This document shows positions 35,761 through 47,800 of a stretch of DNA of 64,000 nucleotides, piece by piece (within the stretch, counting starts at the first letter, position 1; each line of letters begins with the position of its first letter). The DNA lies in assembly GCF_037975245.1 (NCBI RefSeq), contig NC_092568.1, positions 9,635,501 to 9,699,500 on the forward strand. Reading direction: 5' to 3'. Under the pieces are notes generated by a model that saw only the letters and a program-made list of their open reading frames with translations, had not been told where the DNA came from and searched no databases. Source of the DNA: Apostichopus japonicus (taxonomy: Eukaryota > Echinodermata > Holothuroidea > Aspidochirotida > Stichopodidae). A program made the position numbers and the translations under genes.

Positions 35761-38700
35761 CAACTGCTTCCTTTCAGATTCACTTTCCTATTGTATATTT
35801 ACAATTAGTAGCCAAAGTATCTCTTTAATGAACCATAAAAATAAACCAAAAAAAAAAAAACACATTTCACTGTAAGGTTTGGGTGACAGATAGGTCTATA
35901 GTATAACTTTGAAATCCAACAGCATTTTGCTTTGCCTGTGGGATATGAAATTGAAATTAGGTTGAAAAAGGCATCTGGCAACATTTGTGTGGTTAGGTGA
36001 CCAGTTCATGGAATATCTGACCTCCAATATGAAAAGGCACTCTAGTTTGGTACAGCAGACAGTTGATTAAAGATCTAGTTTTTTCTATGTAAGAATGTTA
36101 ACAGCTGATTTCAGAGTTTCCTGGTCTAATCTCAAATTTTCTTTTACTTATGAAAATATGCCAGAAGGCCCGCCCACCTAAAATGACGATCGGTCGGCTG
36201 CTGAGTGTGCTTTGTACATTCATGCTTGTTACTTAGCAACATATCCAGGTTCCAAAAATTCATACTTTGATAAATTGTAGACACGTGTGTCACACAACAT
36301 ATGTACTGTACATTAGATGATGGCAATGTTACTACCGTAAACTTTCAAGTTTCAAATATTCCAAAATTGTCAAACTTTCCTTGAAAGTACTTCTGGCTTG
36401 ACTTGATATACAGTACTACTTTCTTTTGTAGAATTTTTTAAACATTTAAATTAAAAAAAAAAAACCGATCCTGTAAATTAACATTTACATTGTCTTAGAA
36501 CTGAAACACTTCCTGTGACCACTTTCACAGTTTTATGACTGTTTTGGTTTATTGACGTAATGATTATATACAGAGTACAGACTACCTTTCGTAATTAACT
36601 TTGATTGACCCTTAAAAAAAAAATGTTGTTTGTGGATTGTGTTGATATGCCCCTGGTAACGGTACTACCTGTAGGTGATTTTTAGTTTCTGTTTCTAAAG
36701 TGTAACAATATAAACCTAATTTGTTTATTGTTCAGTGTGTAAACTGTACAATATACAGCATTAGATGCCATTAATGTGAAGGAACCACTTCTGTAATACA
36801 TTAAAGTGTACAGTCAATCAGACAACGAGATGTCCTTGAACACGATGCCCCTCAATAAAGTTACAGTACGTGTACCGTACCTGGACATACTAAATTTTGT
36901 AAATGGGCAAAATTTAGCCAGCTGTTGCTACGAGCTACCGAAAAAGGTTTTGGTATTTCCCTAGACACGATAAACGAAAGTAGTTTTGTGGATTCGTGAT
37001 TTCTTTGATATTTTTAAATTTATGTTTATAATTTTACTGTCTGTTGTTACAGTTGTCAGTATGTATACTTGTATGCTTACACGAAAAGTTGGATTACTAC
37101 ATAACCGAAGGCATATTATATATTGCACTACACTGCATTTATTTTTAATATTTTTTTATACTAACTACAGTACCTTTACACTAGGGGTCAGCAACCTTGT
37201 TAGGACACTACCCAATTGTAATTATTGGCATTCTGCTGCGACCCAGTGACCATCACCCCTCCACTCCCCCCTGCCCCTCAAAAATTTATCATTACAACAC
37301 CTCTGGAATATGGAATGGTAATTAAATGAGATGGATTGGCTCTGCCTACTTGTTCATCAATCTTGGCTCGAAGAATTGCCAATTGCAATCCTGAGATCGA
37401 CTTAAAAATAAATTTGAAAAAAAAAGGGTTTTTTTTGTGCAAAAAGAGATTCTGCAGCATTGCTGCTGTAGCTTTCATATTGCCAACAAGAATAGGATGT
37501 GATGTTTTGAAATGTTTATGTTCGAAACTTGCTGTTTTCCTGTTCATGTATCGGGCATTCCAGGTGATTTCGTACTGCCTAAATAATACACTAGTAACTT
37601 CCTCTTTTCCTGTTACCATTTGAACCAAATGAGTCTGGATTGTTGATATTGAATAATATCTTGCCGTCCATTTGTTCGTCTGTCTGTCTGTCCGTCATGA
37701 AGTTCATCCATCCACAATGTTGGTCAATCTTTGAAAATTCCTAAAGTCTCAGTGGAAAAAGAAGTCACTCGGATTAAAGGGACAGTTTTTTAAGTTCTGG
37801 TTTTTTATGTCGAATGCATTAATCAACTTGGACATCTGCTGAATATACGTAAGCCACAAGTACAGTAGCTCACCTAAAAGCTATACTACTAACATTCCAA
37901 CTTGGCAAATTGAGTTACGACGACGTATAACATACTTTGACTAATGCGCTTCAGAAGTTAAATCTTCACGGGAGTTGAGCAGCGTTCAACGTTCGATGCC
38001 AACGCTCAGTGAAATGTTTTATCTGGCATAATAGGTAGTTAGAGGGTTTATTTAGGGTTTTCCCCCTTGATGGCAAGGAATATATCACAGGAAGACATGA
38101 AGTCGACTTTGATGCAGTTGTAACATCCTGGTATCAGACCTGTTTGCAACCTGATCATGGTCCTCCACTGTTCTACTGCACCTCCTTTCAAAGATTGTTT
38201 TGACCAAAAGAACAGCACTCTAAACGTGACAACTGATATTTCAAACCTGGAGGAAGTTTGTTAACCTTCGGCAAAACGGCATCGAGGCTCAGTTCCTGGC
38301 CAATTTTAACATTCACCGTGTACAGTAGGGTGCTACAGGTATATAATATTGAAGCTTTGTACACTACAGTAGTATTATTTTTCCTTTTAGAATAAGGTGT
38401 TGATTGTCATAGGAAAAAAAAAAAGACTATTCAAATCTTAAGAAAAAGAAAAAAAGATTATTAATAGCACGTTTGTGGAACAATACAGCCATCCATCCAG
38501 CGAAAAAAGAAAAAAAGGAAGAAGTGGTGTATTATGTTTTTATAAAAGGAAATTCAAACGATCGATTGTTAGGTCTACGACAGTGAACACCTCAACAGCT
38601 GCAGAGATAGCCTTTACAGTAGAAATGATCTTATACTCCTTGTCCATGTCGCAACCAGTAAAGGTTATGAGACTCAAGAATCAAGAGGTTGTACTGTTAA

Positions 38701-38809
38701 CTTCATTCATCTCTCTCTCTCTTACCTGTCTCTCTCGCAAAAACTGCATGCTTGCCTTTTATCATATCTTTGGTTAAATTTTACAATCTGTAACCTTTAT
38801 TTTTTGCAG
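35761..38809. other. No gene seen; upstream of the transporter
   Basis: No coding exon supported. A hAT-like end (taggggtcagcaacc, about 37183) stands alone. The 5' UTR of the transporter is spliced (acceptor at 38808-38809), so its promoter and first exon should lie here or further left. Confidence 0.4.
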
Positions 38810-41800
38810 GGAGTCATCCCCCCACCCCCATTCTGAACCATCACCAGAATACGGTAGTTGCCGTGGGGTATCTTAAAAGGGCCAGGGTCCGATCCGGGTC
38901 AGACCATACTCAAGGAAACATGGAAGAGCCAAACCTGGATACCAATGGTGTGGAGCCGTACTATGCCACAGACGAACTAGCTACCTTGCTCAAACCGTCA
39001 GTGTCCAAGGAAGATGATGACAAGAGGTAAGAGTGCTACGTAACTTCCAAACTCTTGACTCTCAATTCATTTCTCTCTTTTCCTGACTCCTATCCTATAA
39101 ATGCTGTAGTATAGTTTGGCATTATGCTACCGTAGAAAAGACCAAAATGTAACCAAGGTCGGTCTAATATTTCTAGAAAACTGAAGTACCGGGAGAGGAG
39201 GTTTCTGTCGTCAAGTTTGATTATAAGCCTATCCATTCATTGTCATGAATTGCTTACCAGAAACAACTCAGAAAAGTCTTACCCCAGAAAGCAGATATCA
39301 CAGATATGATGCTATTTTCACAAACAACGCTGAAGACTTGATCAAGTCTAAACATGACGTCATCGAGCCACATACTTTTCCTTTTATGGGAGTGGTTTTC
39401 GAAAATGCTGAATTAATGAAGCTCTTAAACATGACGTAATGATTGCAATTGTGTTGCAATGACAATACTGGTAAACATTTTAACTCGGGGATATGATCAG
39501 AAAGAGAAAGTAATGAGTTCCCAGACCATAGTGGATGTATTACATCATAGATTTACGAAATGACAACCACAAGACACGACTTTTTAAACCAGGTTATATC
39601 CCAAACGAAACAAAAGTTTTTTTCTTCTCTAGCCAGTCGTGGCAGGAATAGTTCATCTTCAAAACAGTGTCAGATAGTCCTTGAAAACAGGCTGTTTTGT
39701 CCTTTAAAAGTCATTGAATTATGTTGTCAAGGTTTTGTGGGAACGCAATTTTCACTCTTTTTTACAATTACACCACATCGTCCCAAACCGATTCACATCA
39801 AGTTTTATTTGGACGATGTTTGCTCCTGCAAGCTGGGTTGCCATTTTTTTTTGTGTGTGAATCAGTGTGATGCAACTGACCAAAATTGGCAGCCAAATTC
39901 GGGTGACAAAAAATGCCAAAATACAAGATTGCTGTTATTTTAGAACAATTGACCCTTGTATACAGTATGAGTAAGACTTGTGTGTTTGCAATTCAATATA
40001 AATGTGGTTTCCCAGATGAACTTTACGGAGCGAAAGGTGTTTCAATGTTTCTTACCGATTTGTAGGCCTGTGAGTCGGACTGAACAACATCAAACAGTTG
40101 AAATCCATTGAAATACCAACAACAAAAAACACATAAGACTTCATGTAATATGTGGGGGTGGGGGAGGCATGGGCGTCAACAGGTGGGGGACGGGGGGGAC
40201 ATGTCCCCCCCACTTTCAAAAGTGGAGGGGATATCATATCATTTGTCCCCCCCACTTTTCAGAGCAGTTATTAAAAAAATCACATGCATATGCGCGATTT
40301 TCTATCACAATTGCTGAGCTGATTCAAGTAGAATCTAACTTAAGAATCATTATCAATAAATTGCACTGGAAATTAGAACAGTGCTTGGCCCTTTATCCCC
40401 CTTGTTGATGTTTGCGATGTTTGAACGATGTTTTAGAGTGTTTTGTGGAAGCACCCCTTCTCGCCAGAAATGGAATTCCCCTTGCCCTACACTGTGAATC
40501 AGAGAAAACGACGCATTTCAACTTGAAAACAAGTCGAAGACCCCACCAGGAAGGTAATATTATATATTTTAGGCCCTACAGACAGTATTCTGCCTGTATG
40601 CAGGGTATTATATGATACCAAACTACCGAAAATATTTCGTTTGAGATGGACGCTGTGTAATTCGTTTCCCTTGGTGTCAGAACGGCATCTTTCTACCAGT
40701 ACTTTCTGTCGGAATTTAGCTTTGTGAGACAAAATTTCTCCTCACAGATCTGGTTCTGATGTAACTAAAAACGACTCAGGAAGGCCGTCTCCTGCGATCT
40801 AGGGGGTCTTATGTACCCAAAATTTTCTGCTACGCTACGCGCCAACCAATGGTGGCGCTCCGCTTAGATAGTATAGTGTCCCCCCCACTTTCTGAAACCT
40901 GCTGACGCCCATGGGGGGAGGGGAAGGAGGTAGGGGATTTCAAAGGTTAGATCTGGTGATCACAACATTAATTGCTACCAGTTTTATTACTTTCAAATGC
41001 TGATTTTATGCATGGTTTTGTGGATAGAATTAATTCACGTGGTGTTCACAGGAACTAGGCATTATATGACATACTGTAATACTATCATTTTTCTTATCTT
41101 TGTTTTTTCCAGTCAGAACTCTGGAGTCACTTATGTTACATTCCTGCTATGTGGACTTTGCACAGTCTTTCCATGGAATGTGTTCATCACTGCCAAACCT
41201 GTAAGCAATGCTCTTTGTATCATTTGTTTTCTCTAACAACAAATCGTGTTTGTATAAATTTTTGCCCAACGCTGCGTAATGCAACTTACATAACGAGTGA
41301 CTGTACAGTTTGTAAACGACTGTTACCATTCGGCTGACGTTATACTGTAAGGTATCTAAACTGGAAGAGTTTTGGGTTCAGCCCATTTTTTTACCTGCTT
41401 TTGAGTTAGTTGTTACGATTTTGTAAATGAAAGGGATTAACGGATAAATATTCCAGATGTAAAAAAAGATGACCCAACAGTATGAACAAATGAATATAAT
41501 GAACAGTGGAAAGAAACAAGGAAAAAACCAAAATAAATACCCTCACTACTACTGCCCCCAAGTTGAAAGTACTCACCAGAGAAAAAGTCCCTTCCATTGC
41601 TGAATATTGGTCTCTCAGTGGGTGATCTGTGATGTCTTTGGGGAACAACTTACTCTTGAGAGTTTCCCGGAAACGTATATCCTTGTATTTAACTTACAAA
41701 TAATTAACCTTTTGTGTGAATGATTAATCTAAGTATTGTTGACTCTGCAATCAAGACAAATTCCAGATGGTAATATTTTGCAAGCATCTTGTTTTTTTGG

Positions 41801-44800
41801 GGTCAAATTAATGTATTCCTTGCGAAGGTATCAGGCCGAGGTTATAGCTAGAGAGTTGTAGAGATTTCTTTCAAAGAATAAAAGAGAGGGTCATAGGTTT
41901 TCCGTTTGTTTTTCTTTTAATCGTTTGTTGTTGTTTGTTGATGTTTTATTTATAAGTTGATAAGTTGATTGATGAAGCGATTTTCTGGTTTCTTGGTTTA
42001 GTATTTTGATTTCAAACTGGATAACAACGACACTGCCAATAGTAACAACATCACCCACCAGTATCAGGATGCTTTAGAGGTCTTCTTTGGGATTGGCTCA
42101 CAAGTCACTGGCCTATTGATGCAGCTAATAATGACATCAGTAATACACAGGTATCAAACTATCAATCAATCGATTCATCAATCAAACTATCGATAAAGCC
42201 ATTACATGTCGAGTATAAATTTGATCATAAGCCGGGTAATGGCACTGCTAAGACCACCCAGTAGCTAAAGGCTCTGAACCAGCAATGACCCCCCCCCCCG
42301 ACTGGATGACCCAGTTTTTGGTGGCCGTGAAGAACCATGCTCCTACAACTTACCCCCCCCCCCAATCCCCAAGCATGCAGAAAGACTGATAAGCCCTCAC
42401 AATGACTGTTATCTATGACCTCTGTTGGTATAGGTCACATGTCCACTGTTCACCCTTATGGACCGGTCAATCACCCTCCTCATTCTAACCCCCAAGTGAT
42501 CTGAAGTGTTTTTCTCTATGAAGAAAAATTAAGTTACCTTGTGTTCTCACTAACCGGTCTCCTCACAACTACAGTACTCTGGCTCTACCTAGCTTAAAGT
42601 GAACTGGTAATCTCTTAAGCCCTGTACACCCTCTATGACGAGTCACCACGGGTTGAAAGTAACAAATCTACCAAGATATTTGAATCTACTGTTAAAACCA
42701 TAGAAATTATTCTCACGCTGAAGATGAGAAAATGAGGCTTTAGCAAATTCTCACTTCAACTTCCCAATGGTGTTAATAATCTAATTTGATCGTTCTTTGA
42801 CGAAATATTTACTCTTGTTACCTCTCTACCGATAGGATCAGTCTGAAAATACGAATGTATATACCTCTGGTGGGGATGCTACTCATCTTTCTGGCTACTG
42901 CTATCCTAACCTGGATCCCTGTTGATGACTGTAAGTAATTTTCAAATAGTTAAAAGAAGAAGAAAGAAAAAAGTCATCTATTTTTAGACCATTTTGTGGA
43001 TTATGGGGAAGATATATTGCAATACAGTAGGTTTCAATGGTTAAAAGCTAAATTCTATACACTTTTCTGTCCACTGATATTTTTGTACTCGTGGTCGTGT
43101 ACTCTTGCTTGAGGAAAACCTAATCAAGTACTCATGCTCACCACTGGCTATGCAGTTGTACTCGTCTCTGGGGACTTGTACACCGATGCTTGATCAAGTC
43201 TAAAATGCCATCAGAGAGCCACTGTTGTTTGAATCTTTATCATATATTCACCAAGTCTTTGGTTTATACTTCATATATTGGATACATTTTAGTCTCACTG
43301 CAAGTCGGCCCAACTTTAGTCAAAGTAAAAACAACCTTAAAACAAGGTTGTATAAAGTAAAAGTAAAATGATAAAGATTTCAAACAACGAAGGCTCTCCG
43401 ATGACATTTTAGACTTGATCAAGTATTCGGTGGTACTCTCATTGGAAGTCACTGGTCGTCACGCTCGACGAACTGCTGCTGTATCCCTGAAAGACAATAA
43501 GAGAAGATGTTTGCTTAGCTATTTAAATAGACTATTCCAATCACTACTAATTCCAATCGCATATAAAGTTTTTTTGATGGAATGCCAGGTTTGCTTCTTG
43601 TTTTAATCAAACAACTGGTTTAACTTGTAAAAATTGTATGACCGTATGCCAGGTTTATACTGCAGTTGTGAGTGCATTGTTCTATCCATTGAGTAATAAA
43701 ATAAAGCATGAAACAGTTACAAAATGTAGGCACGGATGCAGAGGGGGGCGGGGGGTGTTGTGGACTGTACCACCAACCCTCCCTTTCCAACCCGACATGT
43801 TAAGTTCAAAGTATTTAGTAGCACAATTTACATGTACCTTTATTTATAATTTAAAACCCCTCTAGATGGGAGTCTATAAATTGTAACTCTTGTTGCACCC
43901 ATGTATGCTTTATTGCACACTCATGTCTTCTTTTCTCTTCTTTATTTTATTTTCTTTCTTCCTTACAGGGGTGTCCTTATTTTTCTACTTTACCGTAGCC
44001 TCCGTCATAGTTATCAGCGGTATGTTTCATTCGTCGATTGACAAAATTATCCTAATTTTTACCAAAGACTCGACAGTCGAAAATTTAACCCGTCATTTGA
44101 TATCGTGTTATTAGTAAAGTGCGAACCTAATATATCAACTTCCTCTGTATAAAATTTTACTGACAATTTTGCATAGACTTGACAGAACCATTTTTCCTGT
44201 TCTTTTTAAAGAATAAATAAAAAATCATTTCTTACAAGTCAAATAAGAGAAAGGTTTATTTTATTATTTTTTTTCATTTGGAAGTAACACATTTTTTTTT
44301 TTTTTTTAATGTGTTACTTCCAAATGAAATTTTTTTTTTTAGGGGGTAAATGTTAGATATAAAAATGACAGGGGCAAATGGGGCCATTGATAGGGTAGCC
44401 AGCAGCCTTGGCTGAACTTACTGCTCCCTGATTGGTTTGGACTGGATGCTCATTCTATGAAGCAGTGGTGATGGTGCCAGGGGGAGGGGGGGGGGAAGCT
44501 GGTGATGGATGAATACATGAGGCAGGCAAGAACAAGTTGGCAAATGTAGAAGGAATTAAAGATAATCAATTTTGTCATTAGTATCTTTGGCCTTGTTTTG
44601 ACTACTGTTACTCCCGGCTTCCCAAAATTTGGGTCGTGACCAAAATATGATTTGAGGGAAATTGACTCCTACATACTTTTCTGTTCCTTTACAGTGTGTG
44701 CAGCAATCTTTCAGTTAAGTACATTTGGTCTGGCTGGAGTCTTTCCTAAAGAATTCACCCACGCAACGATGATAGGGCAGGGCGTAGGAGGGTTGGCCGT

Positions 44801-47800
44801 TTCTGCTTTTGAAATTTTTGTGCTCCTGAGTGAGTAACACACCTCTTTGATCACAAATCCCTTTTCCTTCCTCTTTTAAAATGAAAAGAAAAGAAGCTGT
44901 TTGCATCTATGTTGGTTCAATATTTTTTATTACTGTTAGATACTCTTAAGCAGGAAATGAATGAACATAATGAGTTGATAATTAATAATTGAAATCTGCA
45001 TTAGTGCAAGAACGTTGCTAATTACTCAGAGAATGGTCAGCACTTGCCAATCTTGTCTGCGGCGTTTTGCCACTGAATATTCTCGCACAATAAGTTGGCG
45101 AAGAATCACCGAGCCAATTTCTGGTGGAATGTTTGATTCCATTCATTTGTAATTATGTTTGTTTTCTGTATCGGTGATGGATTTTGCAAATGCTGGATCT
45201 GTTATACAACGAAGCATTTCACATGAAGCTCTCCATAAGATGTTATCGGTTTCATTGCCAACACTGTCAACATTCGCCTTGAAAATACTGAAAGGAATTT
45301 ACAAGAGAAAGTAAAATGGTTCCAGCTTCTAGTGGCACTATGACATCACACATTGACAAAACAACAATCCCTAGACATGACTTTTAGACTAACACATCAC
45401 CCTCAATGGGATGAGATTAGCTGTGTATTATTGGGGGGAGTGGTGAGGGGTGGGGTTGGTTGTTCATCTTTAAAATCAATATTAAATGCCAAAAATGATG
45501 GTTTGATTTACTTCACCTTTAAATATAAGATCCAAATCAAGTGACGAGAAACAGACTCATTGTTTATGATTCGTTACTTAACCCATGTCTGTACTTATAA
45601 ATTTACCTAACTAATTATCAGTAATTTTAAAATCAATGACAACACTTTAATGATGGTGTATCTTAGTTCTATCTTTCCAGTAGTAAATGTCCTTGTAATT
45701 TGATAGTGCCAGCATCTACGTCCTCTGTGGGATGGTATTAGTTTTGACCACAATTTATCCTATTTTAACTCACCCCCCCCGCCCCCTCAAGTCATTAATC
45801 GATATATAATTAAGTTGCTTAAGTTCTTCGGCTGCCTCTGTTGTTTAGACTGATGACGTTCCAATCTTGTCTCTATTTTTACAGTCATTCATCGATATAT
45901 AATTAAGTGGTTCCATCTATATACGTCCTCTCTTCGGCTGCATCTGTTGTTTAGACCGATGACGTTCCAATCTTGTCTCTATTTTTACAGTCATAAATCA
46001 ATATGTAATTAGTGGCTTCATCTACTTCCTCTGTGCCATGGCAGTCATCTTCGTAACCATCTTCTTCTTTGATGCTATGACCCGCCAAGCCTTTGCAGCA
46101 CCTTACCTGAACGACGCTGCTTTCGGTAAGTTGTAAACATTGTCTAAAATCAGAAAGCTTTTGCAAAAGGATCTGTATGTTTTATACAAAGTTGTGGTAA
46201 CGTTATCACCCCCTGTTAATTGCTGTAATTGTTTACACTCTGCTGTTTGAATCTCTGTGAAACATGTGTCAGAAAGCTTGAATTTATCTCCATCTAGAAT
46301 GTTTTTGTAAAATTTGGATACAATTTACCGATGTAGTCTGTATGCTTCATTTACATATACGGAGGGTTTGCAAGGCTTCTGATTCGTTAGTAGGAACTGT
46401 TTCCAAGTTATGACTGGGAACCTATAACACTTGTCGTTTACATAGGGTCACTGATAACAATCTTTTTCTAGCCATATGTTTTGTCCTTCTTTAATAAAAT
46501 ATTTTTAACAGCATCTACCCCAAGTGTAATCTTATTTAATATTCAGTCACACTTTTGGTGTCAGGGTATAATAAAGTATTAATTCTATGAGTCAAATCAC
46601 TTGTTCACAAATTTTTAGGCTTAGTTCAGTATTAAGACTGATTTAAGTAGTTCCTCCTTTGGTTCCTTAGTTCATTCATTTAGTCATTCATTCATTCATT
46701 TCATTTAGTCATTCATGTAGTCATTCATTGATTCATTTAGGCATTTAGTCATTAATTCATTTATTCATTCATTCATTCATTCATTCATTCATTCATTTAG
46801 TCATTCATTCATTTAGTTATTCATTCATTTAAGCATTCATTCATTCATTTAGTCTTTCATTCTTTTAGTCATTCATTAATCATTCTTTTAATCATTCATT
46901 CATTTTAATCATTCATTCATTCATTTAGTCATTCATTCATCTAGTCATTAATTCATTCTTTCATTTGTTCTTCATCCCTTTGTTCATTCGTCTCTATGTT
47001 CGTTCTTCCTTAAGATCCTTCATGTATTTCAAAGCTACTTCCAATGTTTCTGGTGTAGTTAGGATTGTATCCTGTTTGCTCTGTTGTTATTGAGGTTTCA
47101 CTCACAGTCTTGTGAATGTTTTTTGTTTCTCTTGAAATAGAAGACAGCAATAATATACAATCTGACAAGCACAAATCAAAACCACCTTTCCTGAAGATAT
47201 TTTCCAAGGTGAGGGAATTGTTTGGTTATAATAACAGTTTTAATTTATTTTTTGATAGAAATTCCATCTCCTATTGATATCGATTCGTTTTCTGTAGTCC
47301 AATACGAGAATGACCTTAAAGATGTTTAAAAATTTGTTTCTACTTACAAAGATCTTTTGACAATTGGGTGGAAATTCTTATATGTTAACATTGCTCTTGG
47401 CTTACCTATCTCCAAACAACAACAGCACCCTTAACTATTTGTGTCAAGAGGGATTTGGTAATAATTTAGAACTTTCTGTTCCTTCCATTCCCCCAACACC
47501 CCCCACCCCCCCCCCACGACTTGTCACTTCTGGTCCAATCGTCAAGTATGTTTGTCCAGGACTTCTCATGTCATCTACCGATAAATGTTGTTGATTCACC
47601 TTATTGAGGATAACAACCTTGTGTGTATTTTTACATAAAATGTTCTCATATAAAATTTGGCAAGGAATTGTAATAACCCTGCTGGCTTTCAGTCATGTGA
47701 TGGTTTCATGTCAGAACAACATCTGATTCACCGAGTCTTCTGTCATGGGGCAAAATTTAAAGAGAACACAAAAATCAGTGGACTCAGATTTTCCCTTTTG

